NCBI GenBank assembly: GCA_003553305.1
Contig: PWEB01000020.1
Coordinates: 1-13,295, forward strand
Direction of reading: 5' to 3'
Origin: Syntrophomonadaceae bacterium
GTDB taxonomy: Bacteria; Bacillota; Dethiobacteria; DTU022
Length of the DNA stretch: 13,295 nt
Both the position numbers and the translations under genes were made by a program. Below the pieces are notes generated by a model. That model saw only the letters and a list, made by a program, of their open reading frames with translations, ran no database searches and was not told where the DNA came from. Positions 7,590 to 13,295 of this stretch are shown here, piece by piece. How positions within the stretch are numbered: the first letter of the stretch is position 1; every line of letters starts with the position of its first letter.

Positions 7590-7712
7590 TTACCAGAAAC
7601 TGAGATCGCTAATTGCATAAAAATAACCCAGGACGAAAGCAATCAAAGATAGAATTGCCAGGACAAGCAAAGATTTTCCAAGCCTTTTTTTCTTTTTTAC
7701 ATGACGGACCAA
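7590..7712 (-). CDS. 40-residue single-pass membrane microprotein
   Basis: A short minus-strand frame found by eye. A full AGGAGG ribosome site (plus positions 7720-7725) lies seven bases ahead of a TTG codon at 7712. The product begins MVRHVKKKKRLGKS (seven basic residues in 14, not counting His), then has one hydrophobic span (LLVLAILSLIAFVLGYFYA, about residues 15-33) and ends SDLSFW. Positive-inside charge, a span of the right length and the strong ribosome site together argue for a real gene, although 40 codons is short and no family is recognised. The predicted topology is N-terminus inside. A weak promoter (TTGCTA, 18 bases, TATATC; plus 7769-7798) and a candidate terminator on its 3' side fit an independent unit. 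It could also be a decayed end of a longer gene. Confidence 0.6.
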   Translation of the reverse strand: MVRHVKKKKRLGKSLLVLAILSLIAFVLGYFYAISDLSFW

Positions 7713-7768
7713 AAAAATGCCTCCTATCTCACCTTGCTGATTTTAATGTTAAAAACTATTCCCCTAAT

Positions 7769-7798
7769 GATATACTGATTAACTGGTCATCTTAGCAA
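7769..7798 (-). promoter_or_regulatory. Candidate promoter for the membrane microprotein
   Basis: On the minus strand TTGCTA (plus 7793-7798) and TATATC (plus 7769-7774) are separated by 18 bases. Each hexamer matches sigma-A consensus at four or five positions. It lies about 45 bases upstream of the AGGAGG site, but the surrounding DNA is AT-rich and such matches are common. Confidence 0.3.
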
Positions 7799-7850
7799 TA
7801 ATTTGTTAGCTATGCAAAAACCGGAAGTTGTTTTGCAAGAACCTTAAGTG

Positions 7851-7902
7851 AAAAATGGTGTTAAAAGAGTTTCGCTATGGTTGTCAGCGGTGACTCAACA
7901 CC
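7851..7902 (-). terminator. Possible weak terminator after the class-III PLP enzyme gene
   Basis: On the minus strand, just after the stop at 7911, GGTGTTGAG (plus 7894-7902) can pair with CTCTTTTAACACC (plus 7857-7869, with a bulge), followed by ATTTTTCAC. The loop is about 24 bases long, so this is weak. Confidence 0.3.
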
Positions 7903-7910
7903 TTATCTTC

Positions 7911-9260
7911 TTACCACCCCTTAACATTGTCTAAAATTTCATCCGGGACTCTTCCTGCTTCAACATCACCTAATGCGTCTTCGATAATATCTAAGGCTTT
8001 ATCAATTTGTTCCCTCGATATCATAAGTGGTGGGGCAATTCTAAGCACATTGCCACTGAAAAAAGTTATAAACAAGCCTTTTTCCCAGCATCTATAAGAA
8101 ATCTTTGCGGTTTCTTCGTTTGCGCGTTTTTTGGTTTTATGGTCCTTAACCAGGTCTACCCCCAACATCAATCCTTTTCCTCTTACATCACCGATCAAAG
8201 CATGGTTTCCTTTCATTTCTTCAAAACGCTTAACCGCATAGAGCCCCAACTCTTCAGTTCTTTTAATAAGTCCTTCTTTTTCTATAACATCTATCGTAGC
8301 AAGGGATGCCGCACAACATACAGGGTTTCCTGCTGTTGAAAAGGATCCGGCAGGCGCTTCCCAGCTCTCAAGTATCTCTTTTCGTGCCACCAGGGCAGCT
8401 AACGGCATTCCCGAGGCGATGCTTTTCCCTAGTACAATCATGTCTGGTTCCAAACCGTAATGCTCGCTCGCAAACCATTTTCCAGTACGCCCAAAGCCAC
8501 TTTGAACTTCATCTACCACTAAAAGGATTTCATTTTCTTTACATACTTTAACTAATTCTTCGATGTATTCGGCTGGTGGTTCTATCACTCCCGAATCTCC
8601 TTGAAATGGTTCCAAGAATATTGCTGCCACTTCCTCTTTCGGTACAACGGTATTAAACAATTCTTTTAATTGTTCCATACAAGCCATGTTACATCCGGAA
8701 TCATTAGATGCGCTGTTACACCTATAACAGTCCGGATAAGGTATGTGATATACATCGGGCAAGAAAGGTCCTAGGTTTTTCCTCATAGCTAAGCTAACCG
8801 CGGATAGCGATAATGCCCCATAAGTCGTTCCATGGTATGAACGATGATAAGAAATAACTTTTGTTCTTTTGGTATAGCTTCTGGCAACTTTTATGGCATT
8901 GTCATTAGCATCTCCCCCAGATAGACTAAATGCTACCCGCTTTGGAAAATTACCAGGCGTAATACGAATCAGTTCCTCTGCCAGATTGCCCATTTGCTCA
9001 TAAACTGCATAAGCCGGATTGTAGTGAATAAACTGTTTGGTTTGTTCAATAATTGCATCAATCACCTTAGGATGGCTGTGCCCAATATTTGCTACACAGG
9101 CGGCTGATAAAAAATCTATGATTTCATTTCCATCATAATCTATTAATATAGCTCCCCTGGCTTCCTTGATCGCTAAAGGATGAAACGCCAATCTTGACCC
9201 CAGGGATATCAGATCATCGTCCTTTTGGATTACTTCAAGGCCTTTTATTATTTCTTTCAT
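7911..9260 (-). CDS. Class-III PLP-dependent aminotransferase-fold enzyme, isoleucine 2-epimerase/racemase-like
   Basis: A 449-residue fold-type I PLP enzyme. Visible features: IGHSHPKVIDAIIEQ (59-73), the phosphate-binding SLSGGDANDNAIKVA (112-126), SYHGTTYGALSLSAVSLAMRK (141-161), PLP-ring Asp250 in VVDEVQSGFGRTG, Schiff-base Lys279 in LGKSIASGMPL, FSTAGNPVCCAASLA and GDVRGKGLMLGVDL. Such proteins are commonly called aspartate-aminotransferase-family or 4-aminobutyrate aminotransferase. The GDAND block, the MRKNLGPFLPDVYHIPYPD stretch and GDVRGKGL resemble Lactobacillus isoleucine 2-epimerase-type racemases, so amino-acid racemase or epimerase activity is a real alternative. A four-cysteine insert (C178, C181, C190, C194) could hold a metal. 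The start ATG 9260 follows AAGGGGGTAAGG. The gene is monocistronic with its own promoter. Substrate unresolved. Confidence 0.85.
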   Translation of the reverse strand: MKEIIKGLEVIQKDDDLISLGSRLAFHPLAIKEARGAILIDYDGNEIIDFLSAACVANIGHSHPKVIDAIIEQTKQFIHYNPAYAVYEQMGNLAEELIRITPGNFPKRVAFSLSGGDANDNAIKVARSYTKRTKVISYHRSYHGTTYGALSLSAVSLAMRKNLGPFLPDVYHIPYPDCYRCNSASNDSGCNMACMEQLKELFNTVVPKEEVAAIFLEPFQGDSGVIEPPAEYIEELVKVCKENEILLVVDEVQSGFGRTGKWFASEHYGLEPDMIVLGKSIASGMPLAALVARKEILESWEAPAGSFSTAGNPVCCAASLATIDVIEKEGLIKRTEELGLYAVKRFEEMKGNHALIGDVRGKGLMLGVDLVKDHKTKKRANEETAKISYRCWEKGLFITFFSGNVLRIAPPLMISREQIDKALDIIEDALGDVEAGRVPDEILDNVKGW

Positions 9261-9318
9261 AATAACCTTACCCCCTTTTATTCACATGGTTTATGTGTAT
9301 TATAATTCTATTTTATAA

Positions 9319-9347
9319 GTTATAGGCTTCCCTTTGCGAGGTTTCAA
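9319..9347 (-). promoter_or_regulatory. Sigma-A promoter for the class-III PLP enzyme gene
   Basis: On the minus strand TTGAAA (plus 9342-9347) and TATAAC (plus 9319-9324) are separated by exactly 17 bases, each one mismatch from consensus. The predicted start near 9312 leaves a leader of about 50 bases before ATG 9260. This is the best full promoter match in the window for that strand. Confidence 0.6.
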
Positions 9348-9357
9348 AAATTGTTCA

Positions 9358-9374
9358 GGTTTTATAGTAAAACC
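9358..9374. promoter_or_regulatory. Palindrome upstream of the PLP-enzyme promoter, candidate activator site
   Basis: GGTTTTA TAG TAAAACC is a perfect 7-bp inverted repeat with a 3-base centre. It begins 11 bases upstream of the -35 hexamer, so its centre is near -54 of the predicted minus-strand start, where activators often bind. The regulator is unknown. The rest of the 9261-9622 gap holds only this, two promoters and AT-rich DNA; no gene was seen there. Confidence 0.35.
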
Positions 9375-9533
9375 CTTTCCCAGGAATTTGTTGCTTGTTG
9401 CGTAGCATATTTATTCACCATAAGCTAAAGAATCCCTGCAATATATGTTCTTTATGAATCTTGAAGAAGCAAATTTTTCCGTTTTTTGTTCTGAACTGTA
9501 AGGTTTTGAATTTTGAAGGCGGTGAAAGCCAGG

Positions 9534-9562
9534 TTGCCAGCACAGGTTATTTGTATTATAAA
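9534..9562 (+). promoter_or_regulatory. Sigma-A promoter for the TtcA-family gene
   Basis: TTGCCA (9534-9539) and TATAAA (9557-9562) are separated by 17 bases. A start near 9569 gives a leader of about 54 bases before the GTG at 9623. The hexamers match consensus at five positions each. Confidence 0.5.
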
Positions 9563-9622
9563 GTAATGAGATAGTACTGATTACTATTATAACTAAATTA
9601 TTACCGCTTAATTGGAGAAAGG

Positions 9623-10351
9623 GTGCCTGTTGAATTGCGTCGCAGTGACAGAAAGTGGTTTCTTACCAAGGTTAAACGAACAATTTATGACTTTAAGATG
9701 ATCGAAGAAGGCGATAAAGTGGCCGTGGGTATTTCAGGGGGGAAAGACAGTGCAGTACTGCTTTATCTTATGGATATATTTCGGCGACATGCTCCCGTTG
9801 ATTTTAGCCTGCAGGCTATTTATGTTCATCTTGGTTGGGAAATCGACCCGCAGCCTCTTCATGATTTAGCCCAAAAGCTGAACGTCAACCTGCATCTAGA
9901 GGAAACAGCAATTGCAAAAATAGTTTTTGAGCAAAGGCAGGAAAAGAACCCATGTGCCCTGTGCTCAAATATGCGTCACGGTGCCCTGCACCAGGCTGCC
10001 AAAAAGTTGGAGTGTAACAAGGTAGCCCTTGGCCATCATTTAGATGATGCTATGCAAACCTTCATGCTTAACTTGATCTATACCGGCCGGATGGATACCT
10101 TTAAACCGGTCACCTACCTTGATCGTGCTGATTTATACCAGATTCGTCCTCTCATTCAGCTCCCCGAAAGCACTTTGACTGCGCTTGCAAAGCGTGAAAA
10201 CTTACCTCTTGTTAAAAACCCCTGTCCGGTTAATGATAAAACCAAACGCACTGAGATGGAACAACTTTTAAATGAGATGGCGGCCCGTTATCCTGATTTG
10301 CGGGAAAAATGGCGTGCCGCTCTTATGAGTGGCCCTTTTTGGAATCGGTGA
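9623..10351 (+). CDS. TtcA-family PP-loop ATPase (tRNA 2-thiocytidine-type, 4Fe-4S)
   Basis: A 242-residue adenylating PP-loop protein. TtcA activates cytidine 32 of tRNA with ATP and inserts sulfur using a 4Fe-4S cluster. The start is GTG 9623 with GGAG five bases ahead. The PP-loop VGISGGKDSAVLL is at about 35-47, CALC (C111, C114) and C201 in KNPCPVNDKTKR are the three expected cluster ligands, and ALGHHLDDAMQTFMLNLIYTGRMDTFKP (about 135-161) is the typical second family block. Length is slightly short of Escherichia coli TtcA but nothing essential is missing. The paralogous role of a LarE-like or TtuA-like sulfurtransferase cannot be excluded from sequence alone; the SGGKDS (not SGGVDS) loop favours TtcA. 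It has its own promoter, and the only thing following it is a pseudogene fragment. Confidence 0.88.
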   Translation: MPVELRRSDRKWFLTKVKRTIYDFKMIEEGDKVAVGISGGKDSAVLLYLMDIFRRHAPVDFSLQAIYVHLGWEIDPQPLHDLAQKLNVNLHLEETAIAKIVFEQRQEKNPCALCSNMRHGALHQAAKKLECNKVALGHHLDDAMQTFMLNLIYTGRMDTFKPVTYLDRADLYQIRPLIQLPESTLTALAKRENLPLVKNPCPVNDKTKRTEMEQLLNEMAARYPDLREKWRAALMSGPFWNR

Positions 10352-10428
10352 AGAGGTGCTTAGAAACTTCTCACAATACCGTATTAGAGAACCTGCAAAT
10401 CAGCAGTTTATAAACTATTGATTTTGGA

Positions 10429-10617
10429 TTGCGGCCAGAAATTGTAGATATCACAGAAGAGACTCCCGTCATAAAGACCCTGCGGGTGGTTGGGAAAGTA
10501 AATCTGCCCTTCGAATTTATGCCCGGCCAAGGGATGCCCGAAACGGCGTGTCTTTGGAAGGCAGAAGCACCGAGATATTCTATGGATTACTTTTCGCTTA
10601 TGCCCTGGTCAATATAG
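10429..10617 (+). pseudogene. Truncated, frameshifted N-terminus of FNR-like oxidoreductase subunit
   Basis: From TTG 10429 the frame reads EIVDITEETPVIKTLRV, then FEFMPGQ. This is the classic N-terminus of ferredoxin-NADP reductase-like electron-transfer subunits (hydrogenase gamma, anaerobic sulfite reductase B, PyrK-type). The family then normally continues as a VSVFGVGEAPISI-type segment. Here VFG appears in the +1 frame and KAEAPRYSM in the original frame, so the remnant carries at least one frameshift. The FAD- and NAD-binding domains and iron-sulfur motif that should follow for about 200 residues are absent; instead the frame runs 31 bases into the antisense of the gamma carbonic anhydrase gene and stops. 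No good ribosome site precedes it. I read it as a decayed gene start left by a deletion. Confidence 0.6.
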
Positions 10618-11108
10618 CGTTGGGCAATTTCCTGATACATTGGTGCGCTCTGGGTGATCCACATCAGGGATGTTCCGGTAATTTCTTTCTTGATCTGGGC
10701 CGGGACGCCTGCTGCGAGGTGGCGTGGTGGAACCTCCATGTTTGAAGAAACCACACTGCCTGCAGCGATCATCGCATATTCCCCGATTTGACAGAAATCC
10801 TGAAGAACGGCATTCATGCCGATCACAGCACCGTTTTCAATGCTGCAGCCATGCAGGACTGCGCCATGAGCAACGGTTACATTCTCTCCGATTACGGTCT
10901 TACATTCAGGGATCACATGCACTACTACATTGTCTTGAACACTGCTTCCTTTGCGGACTATTATTTGGCCAAAGTCCCCCCGCAGAACTGCTCCAAACCA
11001 TATGCTAACGTTTTCTTCTACGATAACATCTCCGATTAAAGTTGCCGTCGGAGCTATAAACGTATTTTCATCGACCTGCGGATTATTTCCGTCAAATTCA
11101 ATAAGCAT
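10587..11108 (-). CDS. Gamma carbonic anhydrase-like hexapeptide-repeat protein
   Basis: A 173-residue left-handed beta-helix protein, probably a trimer with zinc between subunits. ATG 11108 is chosen because AAAGGAG lies nine bases ahead; an ATG nine codons earlier (11135) lacks a site. Hexapeptide repeats fill about 15-140: IAPTATLIGDVIVEENVSIWFGAVLRGD, then VQDNVVVHV, VIGENVTVAHGAVLHGC and GAVIGMNAVLQ. The three metal-ligand histidines of the family are in place (H64, H81, H86), and the C-terminus folds back as a helix (MYQEIAQRYIDQG). Relatives include YrdA/CaiE-type proteins and Cam, and the CO2-hydrating activity of many of them is unproven. It is divergent from larB, sharing a 127-base intergenic region. 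Confidence 0.9.
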   Translation of the reverse strand: MLIEFDGNNPQVDENTFIAPTATLIGDVIVEENVSIWFGAVLRGDFGQIIVRKGSSVQDNVVVHVIPECKTVIGENVTVAHGAVLHGCSIENGAVIGMNAVLQDFCQIGEYAMIAAGSVVSSNMEVPPRHLAAGVPAQIKKEITGTSLMWITQSAPMYQEIAQRYIDQGISEK

Positions 11109-11193
11109 TGCACCATTCTCCTTTCCGGGTAGCATCCTTTAATAAAATTCGATGTGAAGACTGGTTTTCCTTTAAAGATGATTTTCCCTGTTA

Positions 11194-11202
11194 TGATATA
11201 AT
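11194..11202 (+). promoter_or_regulatory. Extended -10 promoter of larBC
   Basis: TGATATAAT is a perfect extended -10 (TGnTATAAT). The nearest -35-like sequence (TTTAAA at 11171) is 20 bases away, which extended promoters tolerate. A start near 11209 leaves just enough leader for AAAGGGG at 11220-11226 and the ATT at 11236. Confidence 0.5.
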
Positions 11203-11235
11203 CAATAAAATGAGATATGAAAGGGGTTCGGAGAA

Positions 11236-12006
11236 ATTAATCAGAAAAAGCTTCAGCAAATGCTAACAGCCGTGCAGAATGGAACTTTGGGTGTCGAACA
11301 GGCCTCAGAACGAATGCAAAACCTTCCTTATGAAGACATTGGTTTTGCCCGTGTTGACCACCAGCGTTATTTGCGTAGTGGTTTTCCCGAAGTAATTTAT
11401 TGTCCGGGAAAAACCAATCAGCAGATTGTGGCCATTTTTGAAAAATTGACTGCCACCGGAGGCACAGTCCTGGCTACCAGGGCCGAAGAACAGGTTTATG
11501 AAGCGGTTAAAGCCGCTTATCCCGCGGTTGAATATCATCGTTCAGCAAAAGCGCTGGTGCTGCGCGGAGAAACTGATCCGGAACCGGTTGGATATGTTGC
11601 TGTCGTTTCAGCGGGAACCGCGGATATACCGGTAGCCGAGGAAGCGGCGCTGACTGCTGAACTGATTGGCAGCCGCGTCGAGCGTCTTTATGATGTCGGA
11701 GTAGCCGGAATACACCGCCTCTTTGATAACTGGGATAAGCTGAGTGAGGCCCGGGTCATTATAGTTGTTGCCGGGATGGAAGGAGCCCTGGCCAGCGTAG
11801 TTGGTGGACTGGCGGTTTGTCCCGTGGTTGCTGTTCCAACCAGTGTTGGATATGGAGCTAATCTCGGCGGCATTGCTCCCCTGCTCACCATGTTAAACAG
11901 CTGTGCATCCGGGGTGAGTGTGGTTAATATTGACAACGGCTACGGGGCCGGTTACATGGCCGCGCTTATAAACAAGGTCGGGGAAGGAGAGCGGAAAGAT
12001 GAGTGA
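11236..12006 (+). CDS. larB: Nickel-pincer cofactor synthase LarB, probable ATT start
   Basis: LarB carboxylates nicotinic acid adenine dinucleotide and cleaves it to give pyridinium-3,5-biscarboxylic acid mononucleotide, the first step of the nickel-pincer cofactor of lactate racemase-type enzymes. The N-terminal part carries FARVDHQRYLRSGFPEVIYCPGKT. The C-terminal PurE-like domain shows VAVVSAGTADIPVAEEA, YDVGVAGIHRLF, VVAGMEGALASVVGGL, PVVAVPTSVGYGA and NIDNGYGAG. The first ATG (11260) has no ribosome site. Reading upstream in frame, the ATT at 11236 is nine bases after AAAGGGG and adds NQKKLQQ, matching the usual LarB opening helix, and the frame stops at 11218. I therefore place the start at ATT, giving 256 residues. 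A start at ATG 11260 (248 residues) is the alternative. Its stop overlaps the larC start by eight bases. Confidence 0.93.
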   Translation: MNQKKLQQMLTAVQNGTLGVEQASERMQNLPYEDIGFARVDHQRYLRSGFPEVIYCPGKTNQQIVAIFEKLTATGGTVLATRAEEQVYEAVKAAYPAVEYHRSAKALVLRGETDPEPVGYVAVVSAGTADIPVAEEAALTAELIGSRVERLYDVGVAGIHRLFDNWDKLSEARVIIVVAGMEGALASVVGGLAVCPVVAVPTSVGYGANLGGIAPLLTMLNSCASGVSVVNIDNGYGAGYMAALINKVGEGERKDE

Positions 12007-13270
12007 AAATTATTTTACCCCTGCATCTGTGGTTCCAACTCCCACCACCGGTAAAGACTCAATTAAACCGGTAGAGCAAATTATCTATTTCGACTGTTAC
12101 AGTGGAATCAGCGGCGACATGACTCTGGGTGCGCTTTTAGATTGCGGAGTGGATCTTGCCAGTTTGCAGGAACTGCTAAAAAAGCTTAATTTGTCCGGCT
12201 ACCGCCTGGAATCAGAAAAAGTGACCCGCGGTGGAATAGCCGGAACTAAAGCCCTGGTTCAGCTCGAAGATAATTCCCCTGTAGAGCGGCATCTTTCTAA
12301 TATTTTAGAGATTATTGATCAGTCTGATCTGCCCCAGCCGGTTTGCCAAAACAGTTCTGCTGTTTTCCGCCGTCTGGCCGAAGCAGAAGCGGCAGTCCAC
12401 GGGATTGCAGTGGAAAAAGTGCATTTCCACGAAGTTGGAGCGCTTGATGCGATTATTGATATTGTAGGTACATGTGCAGCGCTTTATCTTTTAAAAGTTG
12501 ACCGCATTTACTGCTCACCATTACCTGCCAGCAGAGGTGAAATAATGTCAGCTCATGGCAGATTGCCTCTGCCAGCCCCGGCAACCCTGGAGTTGTTGAC
12601 CAAACGGCAGGTCCCCATCGAAGGCCATGACAGCAATTATGAAATGGTTACCCCTACCGGCGCTGCAATAGTAACCGCTCTGGCTGATTCTTTTGGGCCG
12701 CTGAACAATTTTAACATTGAATCTGTCGGTTATGGAGCAGGCAGTATAGATCCCGGTCACCCCAATTACCTTCGCCTGCTGTACGGCTATGTTCAAATTT
12801 CTGAATCTGGTTATGAGGAGAAAATAATTGTAATTGAAGCTAATATTGATGATCTGAACCCTGAAATCTATGGCTACCTGATGGAAAAATTGTTTGCTGC
12901 CGGAGCTTTGGATGTCTACTTTACCCCGGTTCAGATGAAAAAAAACCGCCCCGGGGTTCAGCTAACCATTCTTTCTACCCCTGAAAAGCAAAAATTGCTC
13001 CAGCAGATTGTATTTACGGAAACCACAACCCTGGGCCTTCGTGCGACCACCACACGTAAAATTATGAGTGCACGGAAAACTAAACTGGTCCAGACCGCAT
13101 GGGGTCAGGTGAGAGTTAAATATACTCCTGCCCAGGGGGAGCATTATCCCCTTCAGTACTGCCCTGAATATGAGGATTGTCAGAGTATAGCAGAGCAATC
13201 CGGTTTGCCAATGAAAGAAGTTTATCGTCTTGCAGAGTATCATTTCAGAAAGGAATATTTACAGGAATAA
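11999..13270 (+). CDS. larC: Nickel-insertion enzyme LarC (single-frame, full length)
   Basis: LarC uses CTP to insert nickel into the bisthiocarboxylate pincer nucleotide, completing the cofactor. ATG 11999 overlaps the larB end (ATGAGTGA) and has AAGGAG nine bases upstream, so translation is coupled. Motifs: YFDCYSGISGDMTLGALLD (30-48), KVHFHEVGALDAIIDIVG (140-157), the GRLPLPAPATLELL block (187-200), VTPTGAAIVTAL (217-228), IEANIDDLNPE (279-289), QMKKNRPGVQLTILS (312-326) and TTLGLR (343-348). At 423 residues both the LarC1-like and LarC2-like parts are fused in one frame, unlike Lactobacillus plantarum where a ribosomal frameshift joins them. A 26-residue N-terminal extension rich in P/T/S precedes the conserved start. 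An A AAA AAC heptamer at 12940-12946 is noted separately. larE is expected nearby but the window ends 25 bases on. Confidence 0.95.
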   Translation: MSENYFTPASVVPTPTTGKDSIKPVEQIIYFDCYSGISGDMTLGALLDCGVDLASLQELLKKLNLSGYRLESEKVTRGGIAGTKALVQLEDNSPVERHLSNILEIIDQSDLPQPVCQNSSAVFRRLAEAEAAVHGIAVEKVHFHEVGALDAIIDIVGTCAALYLLKVDRIYCSPLPASRGEIMSAHGRLPLPAPATLELLTKRQVPIEGHDSNYEMVTPTGAAIVTALADSFGPLNNFNIESVGYGAGSIDPGHPNYLRLLYGYVQISESGYEEKIIVIEANIDDLNPEIYGYLMEKLFAAGALDVYFTPVQMKKNRPGVQLTILSTPEKQKLLQQIVFTETTTLGLRATTTRKIMSARKTKLVQTAWGQVRVKYTPAQGEHYPLQYCPEYEDCQSIAEQSGLPMKEVYRLAEYHFRKEYLQE

Positions 13271-13295
13271 TAATTGAATAATTAATAATTGTATA

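Noticed and set aside
7613..7795. 60-codon plus-strand frame in the gap after the radical SAM gene
   Set aside because: No ribosome site and no recognisable features; the opposite strand holds the better supported 40-residue membrane ORF.
9500..9545. GGCGGTGAAAGCC stretch resembling part of a riboswitch
   Set aside because: Only a 3-bp stem is formed and the other conserved parts of cobalamin or similar riboswitches are absent.
10724..11142. Several plus-strand frames opposite the gamma carbonic anhydrase gene
   Set aside because: They are antisense shadows of a gene with clear hexapeptide repeats and metal-ligand histidines.
1..13295. A single D-amino-acid or stereochemistry gene system spanning the window
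   Set aside because: The relevant genes lie in separate, differently oriented units with independent promoters, so the sequence does not support a common pathway.

Overview
The window looks like chromosome of an anaerobic, low-to-moderate GC member of the Bacillota (Clostridia-like). The support is the gene complement: Gram-positive-type lipoproteins with lipoboxes, a VanY-type carboxypeptidase, a DUF4870 protein, a cobalamin-binding-type radical SAM enzyme, a TtcA-type PP-loop protein and nickel-pincer genes larB-larC. Strong AGGAGG-type Shine-Dalgarno (SD) sites and frequent GTG/TTG starts agree. No phage module, CRISPR array, rRNA or tRNA was found.

Layout. (1) 1-1192: the left edge holds the first 36 codons of a minus-strand N-acyl-D-amino-acid deacylase-like gene. 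It is followed by about 770 bp of broken reading frames, a 118-bp element with 21-bp terminal inverted repeats (MITE-like), and a stretch that can fold into two hairpins. (2) 1193-7404, all plus strand: an acidic-linker lipoprotein, transketolase, a second acidic-linker lipoprotein with a VanY (M15B) peptidase domain, a DUF4870 membrane protein, and a B12-binding-type radical SAM protein with a STAS-like C-terminal tail. (3) 7405-9260: a possible bidirectional terminator, a 40-residue membrane microprotein on the minus strand found by eye, and a minus-strand class-III PLP enzyme resembling isoleucine 2-epimerase-type racemases. The last has a good sigma-A promoter and an upstream palindrome. 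(4) 9261-11108: a TtcA-family PP-loop protein on plus, the frameshifted N-terminal remnant of an FNR-like electron-transfer subunit, and a gamma carbonic anhydrase-like protein on minus. (5) 11194-13270: an extended -10 promoter, larB (apparently starting at ATT) and overlapping larC, both for the nickel-pincer nucleotide cofactor of lactate racemase-type enzymes. larA and larE are not in the window.

How the genes fit together. larB and larC are a clear translationally coupled pair. The lipoprotein and tkt genes are close enough to be co-transcribed, and the peptidase gene may be too. Everything else reads as separate housekeeping or accessory genes. Several genes touch stereochemistry or D-amino acids (D-aminoacylase fragment, racemase-like PLP enzyme, D-Ala peptidase, lactate-racemase cofactor genes), but they lie in different transcription units and I do not claim one pathway. 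The points most worth checking are the radical SAM-STAS fusion, the A AAA AAC slippery heptamer inside larC, the unlisted 40-residue membrane protein, the ATT start of larB and the MITE-like element.
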